Shown here piece by piece: positions 42,473 through 51,892 of a stretch of 64,000 bases of DNA (its first letter is position 1; each line of letters begins with the position of its first letter). The stretch comes from Sphingomonas sp. (lineage in GTDB: Bacteria; Pseudomonadota; Alphaproteobacteria; Sphingomonadales; Sphingomonadaceae). The notes beneath the pieces are model-generated. The model searched no databases, was not told where the DNA came from, and worked only from the letters and a program-made list of their open reading frames with translations. The stretch spans positions 186,001 to 250,000 of the forward strand of contig NZ_JANINP010000003.1 in assembly GCF_024508665.1 (NCBI RefSeq), read 5' to 3'. The position numbers and the translations under genes are program-made.

Positions 42473-43402
42473 CTACTTCCTCGCCAGCAACCGCTTGGCC
42501 GTCGCCACGTCGTCCGCCATCTGCGCCATCAGCGCGTCCATATCGTCGAACTTCGCCTCCGGCCGAATGAAGTCCACCAACTCGACCTCGATCGTCTGAC
42601 CGTACAGATCGCCGGAGAAATCGAAGAAATAGGGCTCGAGCAATTCCTTGGGCGGATCGAAGCTGGGCCGTACGCCCAGGTTCGCGGCACCGTCGACCAC
42701 CCGCCCGCCCGGCAACCGCCCGCGCACCGCATAGATCCCGAACTTGGGCCGCAGATAATTGGCCATGTCGATATTCGCGGTCGGGAAACCCAAGGTCCGC
42801 CCGACCTTGTCGCCATGCTGGACTACGCCCTCGATCGCATAGGGCCGGGTCAGCAGTCGAGCCGCTTCGCGTGGCTTGCCCGCGCGCAACGCCTCACGGA
42901 TACGGGTCGAGGACACCGTCTCGCCATCGAGCTGGACCGGCGCGATCGTGTCGACGGTGAAGCCGTGACGCTCGCCCAATTGCCGCATCAGTGGGATATC
43001 GCCGCTGCGCCCCTTGCCGAAGGTGAAATCCTCGCCAGTCGAGACGCCCGCGACGCCGAGATCGCGGACCAGACGCTCGTCGACGAAATCCTCCGCCGAC
43101 AACCCGGCAAGCGCGGCGTCGAACGCGAAAACGTACATCGCATCGACACCCGCCGCCTCCAGCAAGCGCGCGCGCTGGTCCATGCTGGTCAGGCGAAACC
43201 ACGGACTCTCAGGCCGGAAATAGCGCATCGGGTGGGGATCGAAGGTCGCGACGATCGCCGGCCGCCCCGCGGCGCGCGCGCGCTCGACCGCGCGGCCGAC
43301 CACTGCCTGGTGCCCCAAGTGAAACCCGTCGAAATTGCCGAGCGCGACATAGCCCCCGCGAAGGTGGTCGGGCAGTGCCGAGCCGCTGGAAAGCCGCTCC
43401 AT
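42473..43402 (-). CDS. ribF: Bifunctional riboflavin kinase / FAD synthetase
   Basis: A 309-residue enzyme that phosphorylates riboflavin to FMN and adenylates FMN to FAD. The N-terminal nucleotidyltransferase domain has GNFDGFHLGHQAVV (HxGH-type motif) and VSTGEDFTFGKGRSGD. SSTRIREALRAG begins the linker. The C-terminal kinase domain has GRTLGFPTANIDM and KFGIYAVRGRL with the conserved P-T-A-N. It sits upstream of ileS on the same strand, a common ribF-ileS-lspA order, separated here by a palindromic repeat. Confidence 0.97.
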   Translation of the reverse strand: MERLSSGSALPDHLRGGYVALGNFDGFHLGHQAVVGRAVERARAAGRPAIVATFDPHPMRYFRPESPWFRLTSMDQRARLLEAAGVDAMYVFAFDAALAGLSAEDFVDERLVRDLGVAGVSTGEDFTFGKGRSGDIPLMRQLGERHGFTVDTIAPVQLDGETVSSTRIREALRAGKPREAARLLTRPYAIEGVVQHGDKVGRTLGFPTANIDMANYLRPKFGIYAVRGRLPGGRVVDGAANLGVRPSFDPPKELLEPYFFDFSGDLYGQTIEVELVDFIRPEAKFDDMDALMAQMADDVATAKRLLARK

Positions 43403-43422
43403 GGCGCGTGCCTATAGGGGCG

Positions 43423-44589
43423 TCATTTGCCGGGCACCATCCCCGCCGTCAGCACGCGGATCACGTTGCCGCCCATCACCTTGCGGATGTCGTCGTCGGA
43501 AAAACCGCGATCGAGCAATGCCTGGGTGATCGCCGCGACCTGGCTGGCATCGAAACCGGTGGTGACTGCGCCGTCGAAATCGGAACCCAAGCCGACATGA
43601 TCGACCCCGACCAGGTCGCGGACATAAGCGATCGCCTTGGCCGCATCCTCGGGCCTGTTCGAGCAGATCGCGGCGTCCCAATAGCCGATCCCGATCACGC
43701 CGCCTGTCCTCGCGATTCCGCGAATTTCGTCGTCGGTCAGGTTGCGATTGACCTTGCAGGTTGCCTGGACGCCGCCATGGCTCGACACGATCGGCCGCCG
43801 CGCCATGGCGATCACTTCGGCGACCGTCGCGTGACTCGAATGCGCGACGTCCACCACCATGCCGAGTTTCTCCATCCGCGCGACGACCGCCCGGCCGAGC
43901 GGGGTGAGCCCACCTTTTTTCACGCCGTGCATCGACCCGGCGATGTCGTTGTCGAAGAAATGCGCCAGACCGGCCATGCGGAAGCCGGCGGCGTAGAGCG
44001 TGTCGAGATTGCCGAGCTTGCCTTCGAGATCCTGCAACCCCTCGATCGACAGCATCGCGCCGACGACGCCCCTGCCTGCATGGCGGTCGGCCATCAGCTT
44101 CTGGAGATCCGTGGGCGAGGCGATCAGCCGCAATTGCCCGTTCGAGCGGTCCGCGAAACGCTTGAGCTTTTCGGCATGATAGAGCGAGCGCTGGAGCAGC
44201 GAATTCCAGGTACGCATCGGCTGCAGATCGGCCATCACCAACTGGGTGATATTGTCGGTGTCGCCCGAATTGGCGTCGTAATTCTGGTTCTTCGGCGTCT
44301 TCGTCACTGATGAGAAGACCTGCAGCGCATAACGGCCGGCCTGAAGCCGCGGCAGGTCGACCTGGCCACGATCCGAGCGTGTCAGCAGGTCACGTTTCCA
44401 CAACAGCGAGTCGGCATGCATGTCGGCGACATCGAGCGTCTTTTGCAGCGCGAGCGCGCGCGGCGTGACCTTGAGCGCGACCGGCTGAACCTTGTTCATC
44501 GATTTCTCGACCATGCCGGGCGCGAGGACGAAGAAGAGGATCGCGGCAATCACGAGCAGCGACGCGATGCCGAGTAGCCATTTGCGCAT
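43423..44589 (-). CDS. M19-family (renal-type) dipeptidase, membrane-anchored
   Basis: A 388-residue zinc dipeptidase of peptidase family M19. An N-terminal hydrophobic segment (WLLGIASLLVIAAILFFVLAPG) is a signal anchor or signal peptide, so it acts in the periplasm. Metal-site motifs are VADMHADSLLWKRD (HxD), MLSIEGLQDL (bridging Glu), VDVAHSSHATV and PIVSSHGGVQAT (His ligands), and GLGSDFDGA (Asp). It hydrolyses dipeptides, possibly D-amino-acid or beta-lactam-like substrates in this family. The ATG at 44589 has GGGGGTGGT before it. Confidence 0.92.
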   Translation of the reverse strand: MRKWLLGIASLLVIAAILFFVLAPGMVEKSMNKVQPVALKVTPRALALQKTLDVADMHADSLLWKRDLLTRSDRGQVDLPRLQAGRYALQVFSSVTKTPKNQNYDANSGDTDNITQLVMADLQPMRTWNSLLQRSLYHAEKLKRFADRSNGQLRLIASPTDLQKLMADRHAGRGVVGAMLSIEGLQDLEGKLGNLDTLYAAGFRMAGLAHFFDNDIAGSMHGVKKGGLTPLGRAVVARMEKLGMVVDVAHSSHATVAEVIAMARRPIVSSHGGVQATCKVNRNLTDDEIRGIARTGGVIGIGYWDAAICSNRPEDAAKAIAYVRDLVGVDHVGLGSDFDGAVTTGFDASQVAAITQALLDRGFSDDDIRKVMGGNVIRVLTAGMVPGK

Positions 44590-44601
44590 ACCACCCCCCT
44601 T

Positions 44602-44697
44602 CGTCATGCCGGCCTTGTGCCCGCATCCACCGGGCAGCGAACCCGTAGCTTCGGGGTGTGCGGCACAGTGGACGCCGGGACAAGCCCGGCGTGACGA
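44602..44697. repeat. Inverted-repeat intergenic element
   Basis: TCGTCATGCCGGCC at the left and GCCCGGCGTGACGA at the right pair with one mismatch in twelve, with inner GTGCCCGCATCC/ATCCACCGGGC-type segments. This CGTCATGCCGG...CCGGCGTGACG type is a different family from the GGGGAGG repeats. It fills the gap between folA and the dipeptidase gene. Confidence 0.65.
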
Positions 44698-44703
44698 TTG
44701 AGG

Positions 44704-45171
44704 CTATGGGCGAACCAAGGTCACAAAGCTGTAGGCAGGCCGGTCGCCTTCGGCCGGGTGATCCTCGCGCGCCGTTTCGCGCCAGCCGGCGAACGCCGGG
44801 ACCGTCGCGTCACCTTCCGGCTCGGCATGGACCTCGGTCAGTTCGATCCGATCCGCGCGATCGAGCAACAGCGCGAACACTTCCGCCCCACCAATCACCG
44901 CGGCCTCGTTCCCGGCCAGCGCCAACGCCTCCTCGACCGAATGCGCGACTTCCGCCCCTTCGGCCCGCCAGTCGCGATCGCGCGTCAGCACGATGTGCCG
45001 CCGGCCGGGCAGCGGCGACGGAAAGCTCTCGAACGTCTTGCGGCCCATGATCATCGGGCGTCCGATCGTCTGCGCCTTGAACCGTTTGAGGTCAGCCGGC
45101 AGGTGCCACGGCAGTTTGCCGTCGCGACCGATCACGCCGTTATCGGCGCGCGCGAGATGGAAGCTGATCAG
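44704..45171 (-). CDS. folA: Dihydrofolate reductase, apparent CTG start
   Basis: A DHFR of 155 residues that regenerates tetrahydrofolate after thymidylate synthase. Motifs are [35 protein letters not shown] (NADPH site), IVLTRD and VIGGAEVF. The full first strand ([12 protein letters not shown]) is encoded upstream of the first GTG at 45135, and no ATG, GTG or TTG in frame precedes it. The only position aligning with Met1 of E. coli FolA is a CTG at 45171, which overlaps the thyA stop as CTGA. Starting at 45135 would remove the first beta-strand. Gene identity is certain; the start codon is inferred. Confidence 0.9.
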   Translation of the reverse strand: MISFHLARADNGVIGRDGKLPWHLPADLKRFKAQTIGRPMIMGRKTFESFPSPLPGRRHIVLTRDRDWRAEGAEVAHSVEEALALAGNEAAVIGGAEVFALLLDRADRIELTEVHAEPEGDATVPAFAGWRETAREDHPAEGDRPAYSFVTLVRP

Positions 45172-45962
45172 ACCGCCACCGGCGCCTTGATGTGCGCCTG
45201 CGCCTCATAGCCGACGAGCTGGAAATCCTCATATTCATAGGCGTCGATCGACGGCGGTTTGCGGAGAATTTCGAGCCTGGGCAGCGGCCCCGGTTCGCGT
45301 CCGAGCTGCTCGCGAGCCTGATCGACATGGTTCGAATAGAGGTGGCAATCGCCGCCGGTCCAGACGAATTCGCCCACTTCCAGCCCCGCCTGCTGCGCGA
45401 GCATATGGGTAAGCAGCGCATAGCTCGCGATGTTGAACGGCACGCCGAGGAAGATGTCGGCCGAGCGCTGATAGAGCTGCAGGCTGAGCTTGCCGTTGGC
45501 GACATAGCATTGGAACAGGCAATGGCACGGCGCCAGCGCCATGGCGTGGAGCTCGCCGGGGTTCCAGGCGCTGACCACCATGCGGCGGCTGGCGGGATTG
45601 ACCTTCAGCGTCTCGATCAGCTCGGCGATCTGGTCGACATGGCCGCCATCGGCCGTCGCCCAGTCGCGCCATTGCTTGCCGTAGACGGGGCCGAGATCGC
45701 CATTCTCGTCAGCCCATTCGTCCCAGATGCTGACCTTGCGATCCTGCAGCCATTTCACGTTGGTGTCGCCGCGGAGGAACCACAGCAATTCGACGATGAT
45801 CGAGCGCAGATGCAATTTTTTGGTGGTCAGCACCGGAAAGCCTTGCGCCAGGTCGAAGCGCATCTGGTGCCCGAACACCGACCGCGTGCCGGTGCCGGTG
45901 CGATCCATCTGCTCGGCACCATGGTCGAGCGCGCGCCGCATCAGGTCGAGATATTGCCGCAT
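45168..45962 (-). CDS. thyA: Thymidylate synthase
   Basis: A 264-residue ThyA converting dUMP to dTMP with methylene-tetrahydrofolate. The N-terminus [38 protein letters not shown] is typical. Catalytic Cys lies in [32 protein letters not shown] and [16 protein letters not shown] are further family signatures. It overlaps the start of folA, so the two folate-linked enzymes are coupled. Confidence 0.98.
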   Translation of the reverse strand: MRQYLDLMRRALDHGAEQMDRTGTGTRSVFGHQMRFDLAQGFPVLTTKKLHLRSIIVELLWFLRGDTNVKWLQDRKVSIWDEWADENGDLGPVYGKQWRDWATADGGHVDQIAELIETLKVNPASRRMVVSAWNPGELHAMALAPCHCLFQCYVANGKLSLQLYQRSADIFLGVPFNIASYALLTHMLAQQAGLEVGEFVWTGGDCHLYSNHVDQAREQLGREPGPLPRLEILRKPPSIDAYEYEDFQLVGYEAQAHIKAPVAV

Positions 45963-46030
45963 GACGATGGCTTACCGCTTGCCGCCCGCGTCGCCAAGCG
46001 GTGCCTATTTCACCACTGTGGAAAACGCGA

Positions 46031-46777
46031 TCAGGATGCGGTCGGCGTCTGTGCCGGGGGTGGGACCAGCCGACAGGCGCGGATGTCCTTGGGTTCCGGG
46101 CGCGGTCCCACCGCCTTGAACCGAGCGAGATAGCCGCCCGCCGACGGCATGTCGTCGAGCGAGACCAATTTGTAACCGACCGCGGCGAACTCGCATTCGA
46201 GCAATTTGGGCGGCGTGCCGTGATTTTGCGTGCGGCGATTGGCGTCGACCACGATCACTTCGCCATCGGGCTTGAGCGACGGACGCATCCGCCACAGGAA
46301 TTCGTAGGGCTGCTCGATCTCATGGTACATGTGCACCATCAGGATGCGGTCGAAGCTGTTGTCGGGCAATTTGGGATTGGCCGGTTCGCCCAGACGCACG
46401 CTGACAGTGTCGAGCCGGTCGCGCGCGACGCGTTCGGCCAGCGCGTCGCGAACTTCCGGCACGATGTCCTCGGCCAGCACGCGGCCGTCCTTGCCGACGC
46501 GGCTCGCCAGGCGGATCGTGTAATAGCCCTCGCCCGCGCCGATATCGGCGACGGTCATGCCCTTGGCGATGCCCGCCTTGTTCATCACCGTTCCCGCCTC
46601 ATTGAGTCGGTCGCGCGCTTCTTCGGTCGACCAGCGTGGCGAGATGATCCGCGCGACCGGGCGGTCGGCGGCGGGGAACGGACCGACATTGTCCTGTTCG
46701 TTATGAACGACCGGAGGCCCGCCATCGCAGGCGGCAAGCATCAGCAGGCCGACAATCAGCGTGCCTGCCCACCGCAT
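46031..46777 (-). CDS. Class I SAM-dependent methyltransferase with lipoprotein signal
   Basis: A 248-residue protein. MRWAGTLIVGLLMLAAC is a lipoprotein signal with Cys17 in LAAC. The rest is a methyltransferase fold: GMTVADIGAGEGYYTIRLASRVGKDGRVLAEDI-type motif I, then NSFDRILMVHMYHEIEQPYEF and PDGEVIVVDANRR. Being both a predicted lipoprotein and a SAM-dependent enzyme is odd, because SAM is cytoplasmic. The ATG at 46777 overlaps the prfB stop (TGATG). A start inside the hydrophobic segment would give a cytoplasmic form, but no good alternative Met exists before residue 13. Confidence 0.82.
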   Translation of the reverse strand: MRWAGTLIVGLLMLAACDGGPPVVHNEQDNVGPFPAADRPVARIISPRWSTEEARDRLNEAGTVMNKAGIAKGMTVADIGAGEGYYTIRLASRVGKDGRVLAEDIVPEVRDALAERVARDRLDTVSVRLGEPANPKLPDNSFDRILMVHMYHEIEQPYEFLWRMRPSLKPDGEVIVVDANRRTQNHGTPPKLLECEFAAVGYKLVSLDDMPSAGGYLARFKAVGPRPEPKDIRACRLVPPPAQTPTAS

Positions 46778-47904
46778 CACTCGACGTCCTCTACCTCGAC
46801 CGTCTCTCCGGTCACGCGCTGCGACAGCGCGGCCGCCATGAAGGGGTCGAGATCGCCATCGAGCACATCGGACGGGCTGGTCGAGGTGACCCCGGTGCGC
46901 AGGTCCTTCACCAACTGATAGGGTTGCAGGACGTAACTGCGAATCTGGTGGCCCCAACCGATATCGGTCTTGGTCGCATTGACCGCGTTGGCTTCTTCCT
47001 CGCGCTTCCGGAGCTCATGCTCGTAGAGGCGCGCGCGCAGCTGGTTATAGGCTTCGGCCTTGTTCTTGTGCTGGCTGCGCTGGTTCTGGCAGGCGACGAC
47101 GATGCCGGTCGGCAAGTGGGTGATGCGCACCGCGGAATCGGTCGTGTTGATATGCTGGCCGCCCGCGCCGGACGAACGATAGGTGTCGATGCGCAGTTCG
47201 CTTTCGTTGATCTCGATCTCGATCGAATCGTCGATCACCGGATAGACCCACACGCTCGAAAAGCTGGTGTGGCGCCGGGCCGAGCTGTCGTACGGGCTGA
47301 TGCGGACCAGGCGGTGGACGCCGCTCTCGGTCTTGGCATAGCCATAGGCGTTCTCGCCCTTGAGCAGCAGAGTCGCCGACTTGATCCCGGCCTGCTCGCC
47401 GGCATGATAGTCGACCAGTTCGACCTTCATGCCGTGGCGTTCGCCCCAGCGCGTGTACATCCGCTGCAGCATCTCGGCCCAGTCCTGGCTCTCGGTGCCG
47501 CCGGCGCCGGCATTGATCTCAATGTAGGTGTCGTTGGCGTCGGCTTCGCCGGCCAGCAACGCCTTGACCTTGTCGGCCTCGGCACGAGTGGCGAGCTCGG
47601 CCAGCGCCTCTACCGCTTGACCTTCCATCTCCGCATCGCCTTCGGCCTCGGCCATTTCGACGAGTTCGATATTGTCGTTCAATTCGCTTTCGATCGCGCG
47701 CGTCGCGGTGATCGCCTCATCGAGACGGCGGCGCTCGCGCATCACTTCCTGCGCCGCCTTGGGATTCTCCCACAGGCTCTGATCCTCGACGCGCGCGTTG
47801 AGCTCGTCGAGCCGCCGCAGCGCGCGGTCCCAATCGAGGAACCGGCGCAACAGGCTGAGCGCGTCATTGATCGTATCGACATGCGATTGCGCTTCGGCGC
47901 GCAT
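46777..47904 (-). CDS. prfB: Peptide chain release factor 2
   Basis: RF2 of 375 residues, terminating translation at UGA and UAA. The catalytic GGQ is in SSGAGGQHINTTDSAVR. The stop-codon-reading tripeptide position reads SPY (LVRISPYDSSARRHTSF) where E. coli RF2 has SPF. The gene is in one frame, so the programmed +1 frameshift that autoregulates E. coli prfB is absent. The ATG at 47904 (MRAEAQSHVDTIND) was chosen over in-frame extension through a repeat upstream. Confidence 0.97.
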   Translation of the reverse strand: MRAEAQSHVDTINDALSLLRRFLDWDRALRRLDELNARVEDQSLWENPKAAQEVMRERRRLDEAITATRAIESELNDNIELVEMAEAEGDAEMEGQAVEALAELATRAEADKVKALLAGEADANDTYIEINAGAGGTESQDWAEMLQRMYTRWGERHGMKVELVDYHAGEQAGIKSATLLLKGENAYGYAKTESGVHRLVRISPYDSSARRHTSFSSVWVYPVIDDSIEIEINESELRIDTYRSSGAGGQHINTTDSAVRITHLPTGIVVACQNQRSQHKNKAEAYNQLRARLYEHELRKREEEANAVNATKTDIGWGHQIRSYVLQPYQLVKDLRTGVTSTSPSDVLDGDLDPFMAAALSQRVTGETVEVEDVE

Positions 47905-47926
47905 CGGTAACTCCAAATTCCAGTTC

Positions 47927-48007
47927 GTCGCCCCGGCGGAGGCCGGGGCCGTCATGTAAGAAGGGCGAACTCCTGCCGCCAGCGGCCTCGGCCTTCGCCG
48001 GGGCGAC
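47927..48007. repeat. Inverted repeat between mrcA and prfB
   Basis: GTCGCCCCGGCGGAGGCCGG at the left pairs with CCTCGGCCTTCGCCGGGGCG at the right over 22 of 24 positions. This GTCGCCCCGGCGAAGGCCGG-type repeat is a third family, distinct from the other two in the window. It fills most of the 118-bp gap. Confidence 0.7.
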
Positions 48008-48022
48008 GCCAACCGTGAGGCC

Positions 48023-50536
48023 CTAGTAGATACCGCCCTGCCGTTGCAAGAAATCGCGATCGCCGCTCGATTCCCTGGGCTTGGATTCCTGCGGCAGCGC
48101 CTTGGTCGCGGTCGGCGTCGGCAAATCGCGGCGGATCGGCGAGCGCCGCGTTTCGCTTTCGGGCTTGAATGCTTCCCAGATCACTTGCGCCTTGGGATCG
48201 CCACCGGGCGACGGCCACGCTCCGAAGACGGGTTTGCCGGAGAGGCGATCGACGCGGACCATCCGGATACCCGGCGGCGCGCGGAACGGGATTTTGGGCA
48301 GGCCTTCATAGGCCTTGACCGCCCATTCCTTGAAGATCGGCGCCGACACCGTGCCGCCCTGGGCATAGCCACCCAGCCCGCTCGGCTTGTCGTAACCCAG
48401 ATAGACGCCAGCGATCATCTGCGGCGTACCGCCGATGAACCACACATCGGTCGGCCCCGAATTGGTGCCGGTCTTGCCGAACATCGGACGATCGAGGTCG
48501 CGCAGGATCGTCGCCGTGCCGCGCTGGATCACGCCCTCGGCGATATGCACCATCTGAAACGCGCTCAGCGGGTCGACCACCTGCTTCAACTTGACCACCG
48601 GGCGCGGCATCGGCTTGCCGTTCCAGTCGGGCGCGTTGCAGCGATCGCACGCACGCCAATTTTCCGGCCAGATCACGTTGCCGCGGCGGTCCTGGACGTA
48701 ATCGACCAAGGTCGGCGCCCGGCCGCGGCCGTTATTCTCCAGGATCGAATAGGCATTGACCATGCGCTGCACGGTGGTTTCGCCGGCGCCGAGCGAGAAA
48801 GCGAGATAGGGCGGATATTTGCCGACGCCGATCTCGTCCATCAGCTTGACGACATTGGCCATCCCGGTCTGTGCGGCGACGCGCACCGTCATCAGGTTGC
48901 GCGATTGCTCCAGGCCCCAGCGCATCGTGTGCGATCCCGACCCGCCGGCGCCGCCAAAATTGCGGAAGCATTTCGAATATTGCGTGCCCTGGTTCACGCA
49001 ATAGGGGCCGTCCTGGATGATCGAGGACGGGGTCAGTCCGTGTTCGAGGGCCGCGGTGTAGACGATCGGCTTGATCGTCGAGCCCGGCTGGCGCAGTGCC
49101 TGCGTCGCGCGGTTGAACGACTGCACGCGATTGTCGAAGCCGCCCTGCATCGCGAGCACCCGGCCGGTCGCCGGCTCTTCGACCACGAAGCCGCCCGACA
49201 CCTTGGGCAGCGTCTTCAGGACGTACGAATTGCCCGACGGCGCCACCGCGATGATGTCGCCGACCTTGATCGCGCCCGACGCGGGTCCGCCCACGCCGCG
49301 CACGGGCATCGACGCGGCGCCGCGCGGCAGGGTGCCGGTCGCGCCGTTCGAGAAGCCGAGCGTGAAGTCGCCGTCGGCATCGATCACGACGGCCGCGCGC
49401 CAATCCTCGTAATCGAGCGCTATGTTGCTCGCGAGCAACGCATTGAGCCAGTTTTGCGACACGTCGACATGGCCGAGCGGCCCGGTCCAGCCGCGATTGC
49501 CGTCATAGCGCAGCAACCCGTCGCGCAGCGCCTTCTGCGCCAGCGCCTGCTGCTTGGGATCGAACGAGGTCCGCACCCACAATCCACCACCATAGACGCT
49601 ATATGGGTTGCGGCCGCCGTCGGACGCCTCGCCGAACTTGTCCATCAGCTGGCGGCGGACTTCCTCGATGAAATAGCCGGAGGCCGATTCGAACTGCACG
49701 GTGCGCTTGTTGACGGTGCCCAGCGGTTGAGCGATCGCCCAATCGTGCTGCTGCTGGTTGATGTAGCCGTTCCGCAGCATTTCTCCCAGCACCCAGTCGC
49801 GGCGCGCCGTAGCGCGCGCGGTCTGGCGGTCGGGATCATAGCCCGACGGTGCCTTGGGCAGGATCGCCAGATAGGCGAATTGCGGGATGGTGAGCTGATC
49901 GAGGTCCTTGTCGAAATAGGCGCGCGACGCCGCCTGAACGCCGTACGCGTTGCGGCCAAGGAAGATAGTGTTGAGGTAAAGTTCGAGGATTTGCTGCTTG
50001 GTCAGCGAATCCTCGATACGATAAGCGAGGATCGCTTCCTTGAGCTTGCGCGTATAGCTGCGCTCGTTGCCGACCAGCAAGTTCTTGGCGACCTGTTGCG
50101 TGATCGTCGAGGCGCCGCGCGCGTGCTTGCTGCGCAGATTGTCGATCATCGCCGAGACGATGCCGGGATAATCGACGCCGTGATGCGAAAAGAAGGTGCG
50201 ATCCTCTGCCGATAGATAGGCAGCGACCAACAGCTTGGGATATTCGTCGAATTTCAGCTGGACGCGGTGCTCACGCGCGAAACTGAACACCGGCATGCCA
50301 TTGGTATCGCGCACGTTCGACGGCAGATCGGGTTCATAGGTCTTGAGCCGGTCGACCGACGGTAGATCGCGCGCGATGAACAGCCAGATGAGGAACCAGG
50401 CGATACCCCAAAGCGCGGCCAGCACGACCAACGCCTTGACCCACCGGCGCTTCCACGCGTCGCGCATGAAGCCGGCGACACCGCCGACCTCTCGCTTGAT
50501 CCGAAAATTGACCGAGTCCGAACTGTCCGCCGCCAT
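48023..50536 (-). CDS. mrcA: Penicillin-binding protein 1A (bifunctional transglycosylase/transpeptidase)
   Basis: A class A PBP of 837 residues that polymerises and cross-links peptidoglycan. It has an N-terminal cytoplasmic tail and one membrane anchor (ALVVLAALWGIAWFLIWLFI). The glycosyltransferase domain has SAEDRTFFSHHGVDYPGI (catalytic Glu) and RGASTITQQVAKNLL. The transpeptidase domain has RQPGSTIKPIVY (SxxK Ser), SRN in LEQSRNLMTV and MFGKTGTNSG (KTG). An OB-type insert between the domains is typical of PBP1A. It follows the cell-wall amidase on the same strand. Confidence 0.96.
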   Translation of the reverse strand: MAADSSDSVNFRIKREVGGVAGFMRDAWKRRWVKALVVLAALWGIAWFLIWLFIARDLPSVDRLKTYEPDLPSNVRDTNGMPVFSFAREHRVQLKFDEYPKLLVAAYLSAEDRTFFSHHGVDYPGIVSAMIDNLRSKHARGASTITQQVAKNLLVGNERSYTRKLKEAILAYRIEDSLTKQQILELYLNTIFLGRNAYGVQAASRAYFDKDLDQLTIPQFAYLAILPKAPSGYDPDRQTARATARRDWVLGEMLRNGYINQQQHDWAIAQPLGTVNKRTVQFESASGYFIEEVRRQLMDKFGEASDGGRNPYSVYGGGLWVRTSFDPKQQALAQKALRDGLLRYDGNRGWTGPLGHVDVSQNWLNALLASNIALDYEDWRAAVVIDADGDFTLGFSNGATGTLPRGAASMPVRGVGGPASGAIKVGDIIAVAPSGNSYVLKTLPKVSGGFVVEEPATGRVLAMQGGFDNRVQSFNRATQALRQPGSTIKPIVYTAALEHGLTPSSIIQDGPYCVNQGTQYSKCFRNFGGAGGSGSHTMRWGLEQSRNLMTVRVAAQTGMANVVKLMDEIGVGKYPPYLAFSLGAGETTVQRMVNAYSILENNGRGRAPTLVDYVQDRRGNVIWPENWRACDRCNAPDWNGKPMPRPVVKLKQVVDPLSAFQMVHIAEGVIQRGTATILRDLDRPMFGKTGTNSGPTDVWFIGGTPQMIAGVYLGYDKPSGLGGYAQGGTVSAPIFKEWAVKAYEGLPKIPFRAPPGIRMVRVDRLSGKPVFGAWPSPGGDPKAQVIWEAFKPESETRRSPIRRDLPTPTATKALPQESKPRESSGDRDFLQRQGGIY

Positions 50537-50587
50537 AATCGTCCGGGCCTTAGCAGGTCCGGCGGCTCTTGCCAGCAGTTCAGCGCA

Positions 50588-51838
50588 TCAATTCGACGCA
50601 AGCTTTCGAGCGAAATTGACTTCTACCGCTCGCTCGACGCTTTGCGCGATGCGCTTGCGACCCTCCGGCGAGTCCAGGAAAGCGGCGTCCTTCGGGTTCG
50701 AGATATAGCCCGTCTCGAACAGGACCGACGGCATGTCGGGCGCCTTCAGCACCATCAGTGACGCGAATTTATGGAAGCCAGGCCGCAGCGGGATGTTCGG
50801 TTCGGCCTCGCGGCCGAGCAATCGCGCGAACGCGGCGGAGGCGTTCATGGTCTCTCGCTGCGTGAGGTCGATCAGGATCGACGAGACATCGGCATTCTCG
50901 CTTCCCAGGTCGACGCCGGCGATGACGTCGGCCTTGTTCTCGCGCGCGGCGAGCCGGGCGGCTTCCTTGTCCGACGCGACTTCGGACAGGGTATAGACCG
51001 AGGCGCCCGACGCGTCGCCCGCCCCAACGCTGTCGCAATGGATCGAGATGAACAGATCGGCCTTGAGCTTGCGTGCGACGCCATAGCGTTCCTGCAGCAC
51101 CAGGAAGCGATCATCCTCGCGCGTCAGCGCTACCCGGACGCGGCCCGATTTAAGCAATTCGTCGCGGATCGCCTTGGCGATGCGCAGGGTCACATCCTTT
51201 TCCCTCAAGCCGCTGGTCGGCGAGATCGCGCCGGGATCGAACCCGCCATGGCCGGCATCGATCACCACCAGGGGTCGGCCTGCGTCGCCATCGATCCGCG
51301 GCAGCGCCAGCGTCTTGCTGGCAGCGGGGACCGGCACCGACACCGAATAGCGTGCGCTGGAGCCGGCGGTGTCGGGCAGATTGAACGGGGGCAGGAAGCT
51401 CATCCGTCCGGCGGCGGCCGCACGAGCGAAGCCAGCATCGTCGGTGGTGCGGAGCTGCAACGTCAGCACGCGGCCGCCGTCTCCAAACGCGCCTTCCGTG
51501 ACCACGGCGGGACGCGTCAGATCGAACACGACGCGCGCGCCGCCGTCGCGCGCGCCTTCGCGCACCGCATCGACCGGGCCGCCGATCGCGACCTCGCCTC
51601 CCGGCGTGGCGTCGGCCACGTCGAGCGCGACGCGCTTCGGCGCGACCAACAAAAAGCTCGAGGCATCGGCGACCTTCTCGTCGAACGTCACCACGATAGC
51701 GTCGTTCCTGACGTCCACGCGCTGGATCGTCGCCGCCCAGGCGGGACTGCCGCCGAACCACAAAACCAACATGGCAAGAATGAACGACACACGCACGTAA
51801 TGGCGCGCGGGCCGGTAACCGGTCCAGCGAAAAACCAT
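50588..51838 (-). CDS. N-acetylmuramoyl-L-alanine amidase (AmiC type)
   Basis: A 416-residue periplasmic cell-wall amidase. A signal peptide (SFILAMLVLWFGGSPAWA) precedes an AMIN domain (about 38-140) that targets septal or outer envelope sites. An Amidase_3 catalytic domain follows, with zinc ligands in VVIDAGHGGFDPGA (His), LREKDVTLRIA (Glu), FISIHCDS (His) and the catalytic Glu in VLFETGYISNP. It cleaves the bond between muramic acid and the peptide stem. It lies just upstream of mrcA in the same direction, a functional pairing for wall growth and splitting. Confidence 0.94.
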   Translation of the reverse strand: MVFRWTGYRPARHYVRVSFILAMLVLWFGGSPAWAATIQRVDVRNDAIVVTFDEKVADASSFLLVAPKRVALDVADATPGGEVAIGGPVDAVREGARDGGARVVFDLTRPAVVTEGAFGDGGRVLTLQLRTTDDAGFARAAAAGRMSFLPPFNLPDTAGSSARYSVSVPVPAASKTLALPRIDGDAGRPLVVIDAGHGGFDPGAISPTSGLREKDVTLRIAKAIRDELLKSGRVRVALTREDDRFLVLQERYGVARKLKADLFISIHCDSVGAGDASGASVYTLSEVASDKEAARLAARENKADVIAGVDLGSENADVSSILIDLTQRETMNASAAFARLLGREAEPNIPLRPGFHKFASLMVLKAPDMPSVLFETGYISNPKDAAFLDSPEGRKRIAQSVERAVEVNFARKLASN

Positions 51839-51892
51839 CTGGAAGAACCCCTTTTACTCGCTCTTCTGAAACGGGGTTACCGCGCCGCTTAC

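Noticed and set aside
46777..47904. Programmed +1 frameshift in prfB
   Set aside because: The coding frame is continuous from MRAEAQ to the stop, so no frameshift is needed.
48044..50215. Open frame of 723 codons antisense to mrcA
   Set aside because: Shadow of the PBP1A gene, whose SxxK, SRN and KTG motifs are unambiguous on the other strand.
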